Positions 1-5,894 of a DNA stretch of 10,967 nt are shown in pieces (within the stretch, counting starts at the first letter, position 1; the number at the start of each line of letters is the position of its first letter). Both the position numbers and the translations under genes were made by a program. The notes under the pieces were generated by a model. It was not told where the DNA came from and did no database searches. It saw nothing but the letters and a program-made list of their open reading frames with translations. The stretch covers positions 1 through 10,967 of the forward strand of contig CBDVAP010000107.1 in assembly GCA_965372015.1 (NCBI GenBank), in the 5' to 3' direction. Source of the stretch: JACZSB01 sp965372015 (GTDB taxonomy: Bacteria; Fidelibacterota; Marinisomatia; SCGC-AAA003-L08; TS1B11).

Positions 1-32
1 GTCCTGCGCCAACAACTATTCTTGTCTTGCGC

Positions 33-782
33 TTATTTATTTATTTGCGATTTTGTATCCGGATTAAATTCTGAAGCTAGATAAAACAAACTTATTGAAT
101 CATCCCCTCCTTTAAATGCATTTTGAGCTTGTTCAATACAGAACTTGGCTGCCTCAGTTTTCATTTCAGGATCATACTTAAAGGCGGACATGAAGAGATT
201 CCGCGCTATGCGAAAGTTATTACCCTTACTGACGCCCCGCTTTATGAAAATTTTTCCACCATTAAAAAGGATGCTTACAATTTCTTCTTTTAGTGACGGA
301 TCATAATTTACAGAAGCACTCAGAAGTTGTATTGCATCCCAATAATAATTTGTTGTAATAAGAACTTTACCACTATCAGTCAAAGCATCCACGATTATGG
401 GCTTGAGAGATGAATCATAATTCATCGCAGTCGCAAAAAAACTTAGTGGCTTATCAATTTCATCTATTCGCAATAAGGTCAAGGCTTCATCAGAGTACGT
501 TTTGCCGATCTTACTGCTAATGGATGGGTTCAGGGATATCGCACGACCAAAGGACTCTTCTGCCTTCTCTAGTTCATCAGTAACCAAAAAGCACTTTCCC
601 AACAATAAATGCAGTTCAGCTTTTTTGGGACGCTTGCTTAGTTCCTCAGCCAGGAATGTTTTCGCTTCATCAAACATTCCCAATTCCATGAAATCTTGGG
701 CCTGCTTCTCCGGACCCTTTCCACAGCTGATGAAGATAAGTCCAACACAAGCAATTAACGTAAGACGATTAGCGCGTATCAT
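33..782 (-). CDS. TPR-like repeat lipoprotein
   Basis: Predicted membrane-anchored lipoprotein of 249 residues, function unknown. I chose the ATG at 780-782 because an AGGAGGG-type ribosome binding site lies just upstream and the protein then opens with a classic lipoprotein signal: N-terminal arginines, a hydrophobic core, and a lipobox ending in Cys20 (F-I-S-C; Phe at -3 is slightly off consensus). A longer start at 839 would add 19 polar residues and bury the signal, although it forms an ATGA overlap with the upstream gene. Residues 22-89 look like two TPR units. After that a motif of the form A-x-x-Y-D-P-x-x-K recurs about every 36-44 residues (near 118, 156, 200 and 236, with a weaker copy near 80), suggesting degenerate TPR-type helical repeats and a protein-binding scaffold. 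It lies 53 bases after the FlgO-like gene, probably in the same operon. It is much richer in AT than the rest of the window, which may indicate a different origin. Confidence 0.75.
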   Translation of the reverse strand: MIRANRLTLIACVGLIFISCGKGPEKQAQDFMELGMFDEAKTFLAEELSKRPKKAELHLLLGKCFLVTDELEKAEESFGRAISLNPSISSKIGKTYSDEALTLLRIDEIDKPLSFFATAMNYDSSLKPIIVDALTDSGKVLITTNYYWDAIQLLSASVNYDPSLKEEIVSILFNGGKIFIKRGVSKGNNFRIARNLFMSAFKYDPEMKTEAAKFCIEQAQNAFKGGDDSISLFYLASEFNPDTKSQINK

Positions 783-835
783 TTTGTTTTCCCTCCTCTT
801 GTGGCTTACTGTAGGCTGACCCGTGCTGCGGTTCC

Positions 836-1786
836 TCATTGAGGTATGGGGATGTCGCGGAGCTGCGCCCTGAAATTATCGCCCGAGTAGCATTTCATTT
901 CCAGCAATGTTATCTTGCCGGCCTGATCAGAAACCTTTTCATAATTCAAGATGGCCCTCACAGGAATTCCAGAAACAAGCAAGTTACGCACCTTGTTACT
1001 AGCAACTGTTTTGTTGCCAATCTGAATTTTCGTGGGTGCGTATTCATTTCCGGCGTCGTCAAATATCCTTGTACCTCGAAAATACAAGGTGATCTCTCTA
1101 TCCTGGCCGGTATTCGTTATGAGCAGCTGGAAGGATAGGGCTGTTCCCGACCGCTTGACTTCTTTCAGCTCAAAGACAAAGTCTTTTACTGTTGTTTTCC
1201 GCACCACACTTTCACTTGGGCTTGAAGTTGCAGGCTCAGCCGCAGCCTTTGGGCTGGAGGCGCGCGTTGGCGCTGCCACCGCCGCTATGAGTCTCATAAC
1301 CGATTCGTCCTTGAATATCTCGGTGGAGGCCACGGCAAAGATTTCACCCGTCTCCGTGCTGATGAGCCGGGCATTCACCCGCAGGCTCTGGGCCAGGTCG
1401 GTGATGGTCCCGGAGGCGATGGCATCCACGCCCAGGATTTTCTCCAGCTCCTTGGCTGAAGTGGGGTCGATGATTCCGGTCAAGCTGAGGTCCTGTTCAC
1501 TCAGGACCTTGTTCAATAGCTGTCGCTCGATGACTTTGAATTGCTTGGTCTGGAAGAGCCGCGTGATCAGCTCCTCGGCTATAAAGCGCCCCAAATCCGT
1601 GATATTCCCTTGCAGATCGGTGAACTCCACTACGGCTATGGTGGTCTTCTGCTGCTCGGCCATCTCGGTGGCGATCTGCTGGCTGAGTTCATCAATCCGC
1701 TGATTGAGTCCCCCCTGGGAGAATGCGTGCTCAGGCAGTAGGACCAAACTGACTGCAAGAACGAAGGCTTTTGGGTTGAATTTCAT
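836..1786 (-). CDS. FlgO/CsgG-like secreted protein with C-terminal beta domain
   Basis: Predicted exported protein of 316 residues. The ATG at 1784-1786 is preferred over the GTG directly before it because AAGGAG sits 6 bases upstream of the ATG. Residues 1-23 form a signal peptide with likely cleavage at A-F-S/Q; there is no lipobox cysteine. A short heptad-like stretch (about 28-45) leads into a FlgO/CsgG-type domain (about 47-165). This carries the pattern I-A-V-V-E-F, then L-G-R-F-I-A-E-E-L, V-I-E-R, G-V-D-A-I and G-T-I-T-D-L, and N-A-R-L-I-S. A low-complexity Ala/Ser/Pro linker (about 170-196) joins a beta-rich C-terminal domain (about 199-316) that I recognise only as a companion of such domains. 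FlgO-type proteins are outer-membrane or periplasmic; no flagellar gene is present here, so a flagellar role is not implied. The TPR lipoprotein follows it. GC content falls from about 58% over the first domain to about 47% over the C-terminal domain. Confidence 0.8.
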   Translation of the reverse strand: MKFNPKAFVLAVSLVLLPEHAFSQGGLNQRIDELSQQIATEMAEQQKTTIAVVEFTDLQGNITDLGRFIAEELITRLFQTKQFKVIERQLLNKVLSEQDLSLTGIIDPTSAKELEKILGVDAIASGTITDLAQSLRVNARLISTETGEIFAVASTEIFKDESVMRLIAAVAAPTRASSPKAAAEPATSSPSESVVRKTTVKDFVFELKEVKRSGTALSFQLLITNTGQDREITLYFRGTRIFDDAGNEYAPTKIQIGNKTVASNKVRNLLVSGIPVRAILNYEKVSDQAGKITLLEMKCYSGDNFRAQLRDIPIPQ

Positions 1787-1868
1787 CACCGACTCCTTTT
1801 GCTACGGGCTAAATGTGTGAAGGATACCACCGGCAGAGAAAATTTGCATATAATCCTGGCAAGGTGCA

Positions 1869-1881
1869 AGGACTAAGTCCT
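1869..1881. promoter_or_regulatory. 13-base perfect inverted repeat, possible operator
   Basis: AGGACTAAGTCCT is two 6-base arms around one central base. It lies about 83 bases upstream of the FlgO-like start, where an operator could sit. No convincing -35/-10 pair is visible next to it, so its role is a guess. Confidence 0.2.
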
Positions 1882-1958
1882 ATGCAGAGCAAGCGCCAAT
1901 ATATGAATATCTTCGCTCAATCAGACAAACCCTTTGAAGAGGCCTGCCGGAGTGCGAA

Positions 1959-1970
1959 GTGGTAAACCAC
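1959..1970. repeat. Small hairpin GTGG-TAAA-CCAC
   Basis: A perfect 4-base stem closes a TTTA loop on the minus strand (TAAA on plus). It lies directly before the inverted-repeat element at 1974-2050 and shares its loop type with four other intergenic hairpins in this window. There is no T-tract, so it is not a standard terminator. Confidence 0.45.
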
Positions 1971-1973
1971 CTT

Positions 1974-2050
1974 GCTTAATCGAAACAAGACGGCTGAAGC
2001 CGCCTGGTGGGAGCTTGTAGCGCCCTTCAGGGCGGTTTGTTCGATTAAGC
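1974..2050. mobile_element. Small inverted-repeat element (MITE- or REP-like)
   Basis: The 77-base unit is bounded by near-perfect inverted repeats: GCTTAATCGAA(A)CAA at 1974-1988 pairs with its complement at 2037-2050, one base being extra in the left copy. Inside are two further hairpins, CGGC-TGAA-GCCG (1991-2002) and CGCCC-TTCA-GGGCG (2021-2034). It has no coding capacity. Nested hairpins within terminal inverted repeats in an intergenic gap are typical of short non-autonomous or REP-type repeats. No clear target-site duplication is visible. It lies 3' of asnS and could also limit read-through or protect the asnS transcript. The 292-base gap (1787-2078) otherwise holds only the flanking hairpins and the 13-base palindrome. 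Confidence 0.5.
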
Positions 2051-2070
2051 GAATTCATTTATGGATTCGC
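2049..2070 (-). terminator. Weak hairpin just after asnS
   Basis: GCGAAT (2049-2054) and ATTCGC (2065-2070) form a 6-base stem with a 10-base loop, beginning 8 bases past the asnS stop. No run of T follows on the minus strand, so intrinsic termination would be weak at best. It overlaps the end of the inverted-repeat element by two bases. Confidence 0.25.
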
Positions 2071-2078
2071 CTTCCATC

Positions 2079-3365
2079 TCAGGGCTCGACCCGGTTGAGC
2101 AGCCGCGGATAGGCGATGGTCTCCCGCACGTGGGGCAGCCCGCAGATCCAGGCCACCACCCGTTCGATGCCCATCCCGAAACCGGCGCAGGGCACCGACC
2201 CGTAGCGCCGCAGGTCCAGGTACCACTCGTACTCCTTGGCCGATAGCCCCTCCTCCAGCAGGCGCTCCATCAGCACTTCCAGGTCTTCCTCGCGCTGGCC
2301 GCCGCCCACGATCTCACCATAGCCTTCCGGGGCCAGGATGTCCATACCCAGCGCCAAGCGCTGGTCAGCGGGGTCCTGCTTCATATAGAAGGCCTTGATG
2401 GCGGCTGGAAAGCGGTGCACGATCAGCGGTTGGTCGTATTTCTCGCTGATGATGGTCTCATCGCCGCCGCCGAAGTCCCCGCCCCACTCAAAGTCAACGC
2501 CGCTGTCATGCAAAACATCCACCGCTTCGGTATAGCTCATCCGGGGAAAGGGCGCCTTGACCTGCTCCAACTTGCTGGTGTCCCGCTCAAGTATATCCAG
2601 CTGCTCGCTATTGGTCTCCAGCACCCGGCTGACGATATAGGCCACCAGCTGTTCGGCCCAGCCCATGTCACCCGCCAGGTCGCAATAAGCTATCTCCGGC
2701 TCCACCATCCAGAACTCGGTGAGGTGGCGGCGGGTCTTACTCTTCTCGGCCCGGAAGGTGGGTCCGAAGCAATAGACCCGCTTGTGGGCCCGGGCATTGG
2801 CCTCATTGTACAGCTGCCCGCTCTGGGTCAGGTAGGCCTGTCGGCCGAAATAGTCCAGGCCGAAAAGCGTGCTGGTGCCTTCGCAGGCGTTGGGGGTGAT
2901 GATGGGCGTGTCCACCAGAATGAAATCGTTATCGTCCAGGAAATCCCGGGTGGCCCTGATGATCTCGTGCCGTACCAGCATGATGGCATGCTGGCGGCGA
3001 CTGCGCAGCCACAGATGCCGGTGGTCCATTAGAAAGGCGGTGCCGTGCTCCTTGGGCGTGATGGGATAATCGAGGGCCACCTGATGGACGGTAAAACCGC
3101 CGGCGATGATCTCGTAGCCACCCGGGGCGCGCTGGTCTTCCTTGACCACCCCCCGGACAGTAATGGAAGTTTCCTGGGTCAGCTCCTTAAAAGCGGTAAA
3201 CAGCTCCTCCCCCACGTCGGCCCGGGAGATGACACACTGCACGATGCCGGTGCCCTCCCGCAGCATCAGGAAGCCCACTTTCCCGCTGGACCGGCTGTTA
3301 TAGACCCAGCCCTCGAGCTCTACTTCCTCACCGACGAAACCGTCCAGATGTTTTACTGAAGTCAC
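2079..3365 (-). CDS. asnS: Asparaginyl-tRNA synthetase (short form)
   Basis: A class IIb aminoacyl-tRNA synthetase that charges tRNA-Asn with asparagine in the cytoplasm. At 428 residues it matches the short AsnRS type. Residues 1-100 are the OB-fold anticodon-binding domain (G-W-V-Y-N-S-R-S-S-G-K, then V-Q-C-V-I). Motif 2 is at 204-224 (F-R-A-E-K-S-K-T-R-R-H-L, then E-F-W-M-V-E-P-E). Motif 3 is at 395-406 (G-F-G-M-G-I-E-R-V-V), followed by R-E-T-I-A-Y-P-R. The E-F-W-M-V-E form of motif 2 favours Asn over Asp specificity. The start is GTG, with AGAGGA 12 bases upstream, a rather long spacing; no better start is seen and the N-terminus fits the family. It lies 29 bases after the lptE-like gene and is probably co-transcribed. 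Its presence suggests direct Asn-tRNA charging rather than sole reliance on transamidation. Confidence 0.95.
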   Translation of the reverse strand: MTSVKHLDGFVGEEVELEGWVYNSRSSGKVGFLMLREGTGIVQCVISRADVGEELFTAFKELTQETSITVRGVVKEDQRAPGGYEIIAGGFTVHQVALDYPITPKEHGTAFLMDHRHLWLRSRRQHAIMLVRHEIIRATRDFLDDNDFILVDTPIITPNACEGTSTLFGLDYFGRQAYLTQSGQLYNEANARAHKRVYCFGPTFRAEKSKTRRHLTEFWMVEPEIAYCDLAGDMGWAEQLVAYIVSRVLETNSEQLDILERDTSKLEQVKAPFPRMSYTEAVDVLHDSGVDFEWGGDFGGGDETIISEKYDQPLIVHRFPAAIKAFYMKQDPADQRLALGMDILAPEGYGEIVGGGQREEDLEVLMERLLEEGLSAKEYEWYLDLRRYGSVPCAGFGMGIERVVAWICGLPHVRETIAYPRLLNRVEP

Positions 3366-3394
3366 AGTGGCCGTGTGTCCTCTACTTGTTGAGG

Positions 3395-3949
3395 TTACCA
3401 GGTGGAGATAACCGCATTCAGAATATCCTGACTGATTTTATTGACGGATGTGCGCAGGGCCATCTCCCGGGGATCGCCGATTTCATCTTCCTCATCGATA
3501 GAGCCGTCGCCGTCATTATCCAGATTATCGCTGCCGATATCGCCCCCCGGCGAGTAAAAGCCGAAACCGGTGAAGTTCTGCTCGAACAGGGGCCGGTTAT
3601 TGAGAATATCATACCACACCACTTTAGTAAATATATCGATACGCCATTCCTCAACCGTCTCCCCGGCGGTGTAGGTGGACGGCTTGTCCGTTACCCGCGT
3701 GATGGTGATCTGAAGGTCGCTGTCGGCCCGGTCCAATTCGGCAATATCCAACACGTGCTCGGAGAAAAACAGGTTCAGGACCAGCTCGGTGGTCATGTCG
3801 TCCAACAGGAACTCCGACGTCCGGTTGACCACCGTGCCCACCGCCATCGTTCTGATGTGTGGCGGCAGGTTGCCCCGGAACGAGTATATCCCGCACCCCA
3901 TCAGGCCCCACGCCAGACCGGCCAGGATGCTATTTCTTATCCAGCCCAT
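3395..3949 (-). CDS. lptE: LptE-like LPS-assembly lipoprotein with EF-hand-like insert
   Basis: Predicted outer-membrane lipoprotein of 184 residues. In characterised systems LptE plugs the LptD barrel that delivers LPS to the cell surface. A short signal ends in the lipobox L-M-G-C19, followed by G-I-Y-S-F-R-G-N-L-P-P, typical of the LptE family in Bacteroidetes-like genomes. Two further family features follow: a V-N-R-T segment before the T-x-x-L helix, and a beta-rich core. Residues 137-158 are a strongly acidic insert. D144-N-D-G-D-G-S-I-D-E-E-D155 fits the 12-residue EF-hand calcium loop (Asp at 1, 3 and 5, Gly at 6, Ile at 8, Asp at 9 and 12). A C-terminal helix closes the protein. The gene overlaps the end of the sigma-54 activator by 20 bases and has an AGGTG-type binding site, so translational coupling is likely. 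The family call is good; the gene symbol is assigned by homology pattern only. Confidence 0.75.
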   Translation of the reverse strand: MGWIRNSILAGLAWGLMGCGIYSFRGNLPPHIRTMAVGTVVNRTSEFLLDDMTTELVLNLFFSEHVLDIAELDRADSDLQITITRVTDKPSTYTAGETVEEWRIDIFTKVVWYDILNNRPLFEQNFTGFGFYSPGGDIGSDNLDNDGDGSIDEEDEIGDPREMALRTSVNKISQDILNAVISTW

Positions 3950-5135
3950 ACACCTGGATTTTGCGGTAAAGGGTGCGCTCGGCGATACCCAGAGCCTCAG
4001 CGCTCCGCCGCCGGTTATGATTGAATTTTATCAACGTCTGCTGGATGAAATCCCGCTCTAAGTCCTCGATAGTGATCTCGCCCACCGCTTCGGGATCGAT
4101 CAGCGGCCGCTGATCCAGCCCGGTGATATCCTGGTGGGGCGCCAGACCGCTCTGATCCCCGGGCATCATCGGCACTGGCGATGGCAGGTAAGGATCGATA
4201 TGCCGGCTGATTTCTGTCCCGGCTACCAGCTGCTTAACGTCGCTCAAGTCCTGGCGAATGTACAATAGCTGCCGCAGCACCAGCTCCCGGTCCGATTGCT
4301 CCGGTGGGATATTCACCACCACCGGCAGCCTGCTGCTGGCCGGATACCCGGCTACCTGTATCTGGGTCGCCAGCATCTGGGGGGTCAAACGCTCGCCCGG
4401 GTTAAGGGCCAGAACGCTCTCCACCACATTCTTCAGCTCCCGTACGTTCCCCGGCCATTCATAGGTCTTCAAAAGCCTGATGGCCTCCGAGGTAAATCCC
4501 CGGAAAGACAGATCATTGCGAGTGGCGAATTCCAGTCCGAAACGCTCCACCAGCAGCGGAATATCCTCCGGGTGTGTCCGCAGAGCCGGTACCTCGATAG
4601 TGACGGTCTTGAGGCGGTAATATAGGTCCTGCCGAAAGTTGCCTCTCCTGGTCTCGGCGCCCAGGTCCTGGTTGGTGGCGGCTACCAAGCGCACATCCAC
4701 CCGGCGGGTAGCGTTATCCCCCACCTGCATGAATTCCCCCGTCTCGATTACCCGCAGCAGTTTCACCTGGGTCTCCAGCGGCGTCTCCCCGATCTCATCT
4801 AAGAAGATGGTGCCCTTATGGGCGGCCTCGAAGTATCCTTTGCGGGTTTCGTCGGCCCCGGTAAAGGACCCTTTCTTATGGCCGAACAGCTCGCTCTCGA
4901 TAATACCGGCCGGGATGGCCCCACAGTTGACCGTCACCAGCGGCTCGAACTTGCGCCGGCTGTTCTTGTGGATCGCTTTAGCTACCATCTCCTTGCCGGT
5001 GCCCGATTCTCCCGTCACCAGCACGGAGATATCCGTGGGGGCGATCTGGGCGATGGTCTGCAGCACCTCCTGGATCTGCTCCGACTCGCCCAGGATGCCT
5101 GACTTACGCTGGAGGGTTTCTATGTCTAGCGGCAT
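3930..5135 (-). CDS. Sigma-54 activator lacking a sensor domain (Fis-type HTH)
   Basis: Enhancer-binding AAA+ activator of 401 residues that remodels sigma-54 RNA polymerase. The AAA+ domain begins almost at the N-terminus (I-L-G-E-S at 14-18), so there is no receiver, GAF or PAS domain. Walker A is G-E-S-G-T-G-K-E (42-49). The sigma-54 contact loop is G-S-F-T-G-A (89-94), a mild variant of GAFTGA. Walker B is G-T-I-F-L-D-E (108-114), and W-P-G-N-V-R-E-L is at 227-234. A linker of about 95 residues (265-355), rich in Pro, Asp and Gln, leads to a Fis-type helix-turn-helix at about 361-398. The ATG at 5135 has AAGGA 9 bases upstream. The lptE-like gene overlaps its 3' end. This linkage is familiar from Bacteroidetes and suggests control of envelope genes. 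Without a sensor, activity must be set by expression level or by a partner protein, as with PspF. Confidence 0.9.
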   Translation of the reverse strand: MPLDIETLQRKSGILGESEQIQEVLQTIAQIAPTDISVLVTGESGTGKEMVAKAIHKNSRRKFEPLVTVNCGAIPAGIIESELFGHKKGSFTGADETRKGYFEAAHKGTIFLDEIGETPLETQVKLLRVIETGEFMQVGDNATRRVDVRLVAATNQDLGAETRRGNFRQDLYYRLKTVTIEVPALRTHPEDIPLLVERFGLEFATRNDLSFRGFTSEAIRLLKTYEWPGNVRELKNVVESVLALNPGERLTPQMLATQIQVAGYPASSRLPVVVNIPPEQSDRELVLRQLLYIRQDLSDVKQLVAGTEISRHIDPYLPSPVPMMPGDQSGLAPHQDITGLDQRPLIDPEAVGEITIEDLERDFIQQTLIKFNHNRRRSAEALGIAERTLYRKIQVYGLDKK

Positions 5136-5154
5136 AGCCTTAATTCCTTAGGAG

Positions 5155-5181
5155 CAGCTGCGCCCTGTAGGGGCGACGCTG
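5155..5181. promoter_or_regulatory. Hairpin next to the activator's ribosome binding site
   Basis: CAGC (5155-5158) pairs with GCTG (5178-5181) and CGCCC (5161-5165) with GGGCG (5171-5175). They are separated by a 2x2 internal loop and capped by a 5-base loop. On the minus strand it ends about 5 bases before the AAGGA of the sigma-54 activator, so it would form in the mRNA leader. It could affect translation or simply be a dispersed repeat. CGACGCTG at its edge (5174-5181) recurs at 5218-5225. Confidence 0.35.
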
Positions 5182-5252
5182 TGAAGTGAACGTGGAGTAT
5201 ATCCTCATCGAACCGGACGACGCTGATGCTAACTGACATAGTTAATTCTTTA

Positions 5253-5612
5253 TTATTCCTTCCGTTCCCTCACAATTCGCACAGCCGTTTCAGTTACGAC
5301 CACAAAGTTCTCTGCGAGTTGGTCAGAATATCGTTCCATGAGCCCACGCAAAGCAGCAATTGTTTTCATGGGCTGTGCATTCGCAAGACGTAATAGAATC
5401 ACTCCTGGATGTGGTCGCTTATGTCGAAAAACCATTTCACCGAAATCTTTATCATTTGTGATGAGAATTCTCTCCTCGAGCTGTGCCTTATCCAAGACGA
5501 AGGTATCACTTTCTCCCCGATAATCTTCGTAAATCGAAGAGACGTCATGGCGTTGCTTCGTAAGCCAGTCTGCTACCGAAGGACCTACATTTTCATCCAC
5601 CAGGAATCGCAA
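5253..5612 (-). CDS. DUF5615-family PIN-like toxin
   Basis: Predicted 119-residue PIN-like nuclease-fold protein of the DUF5615 (Mut7-C-like) group, usually the toxin partner of DUF433 proteins. The N-terminus M-R-F-L-V-D-E-N is the family signature and supports a TTG start at 5610-5612. That start follows the TAA of the DUF433 gene with no gap (TAATTG), implying translational coupling. Candidate acidic metal-binding residues are D6 and E7, then D54 and D56 in I-T-N-D-K-D-F-G-E. A beta strand, V-I-L-L-R-L, follows near 71-76. All expected family motifs are present, so the gene looks intact. RNase activity is inferred from the family; substrates are generally uncharacterised. GC content is lower than in the flanking purD and activator genes. 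Confidence 0.85.
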   Translation of the reverse strand: MRFLVDENVGPSVADWLTKQRHDVSSIYEDYRGESDTFVLDKAQLEERILITNDKDFGEMVFRHKRPHPGVILLRLANAQPMKTIAALRGLMERYSDQLAENFVVVTETAVRIVRERKE

Positions 5613-5861
5613 TTATTCGACCCCGGCAGCTGTTGGCACAAACGTCGTATCTTCAAGAGTTTTAGTGGCAAACAGCAAGCAAGCCTGGATGTCATCATGG
5701 GTCAGACCTTCATACTCACTCACGATCTCGTTCTCGGTCATACCACTAGCCAGCAATCCGACAATATGCTGAACCGTGAGCCTCGTTCCACGGATGACAG
5801 GCTTGCCGACCATTACCTCAGGATTCATAGTAATGCGTTTTAAAAGCTCATTATTTTCCAT
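5613..5861 (-). CDS. DUF433-family antitoxin
   Basis: An 82-residue DUF433 protein, the usual antitoxin partner of DUF5615 or other PIN-like proteins. The family core is clear: I-T-M-N-P-E-V-M-V-G-K-P-V-I-R-G-T-R-L-T (10-29), then V-G-L-L-A-S-G-M-T-E-N-E-I (34-46), the helix-turn-helix-like part, and Y-E-G-L-T-H-D-D-I-Q-A (50-60). The ATG at 5859-5861 has AAGGAG about 9 bases upstream. It begins 33 bases after the purD stop and abuts the DUF5615 gene. The family is thought to bind both its own promoter and the toxin. No separate promoter is evident in the 33-base gap, so it may depend on read-through from uvrB-purD. Confidence 0.88.
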   Translation of the reverse strand: MENNELLKRITMNPEVMVGKPVIRGTRLTVQHIVGLLASGMTENEIVSEYEGLTHDDIQACLLFATKTLEDTTFVPTAAGVE

Positions 5862-5894
5862 TTCTCGGTTCTCCTTTTACCCTCAGGAGGCCGT

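Noticed and set aside
1840..1900. Possible promoter for the FlgO-like gene (TTGCAC with a weak CAAATT 17 bases on, minus strand)
   Set aside because: Only half of the -10 positions match, and similar hexamers occur by chance in this AT-rich stretch.
1925..2040. 7-base inverted repeat ACAAACC (1925-1931) and GGTTTGT (2034-2040) as outer ends of a larger element
   Set aside because: Too short and asymmetrically placed relative to the clear 14-15-base repeats; probably chance.
2415..3032. Long open frame on the plus strand opposite asnS, and similar ones opposite purD, uvrB and the activator
   Set aside because: They are antisense shadows of GC-rich genes with clear family matches on the minus strand, and their translations show no domain.
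5230..5244. TAACT-GACAT-AGTTA as terminator of the DUF5615 gene
   Set aside because: The stem has 5 bases with one G-C pair and no T-tract follows on the minus strand.
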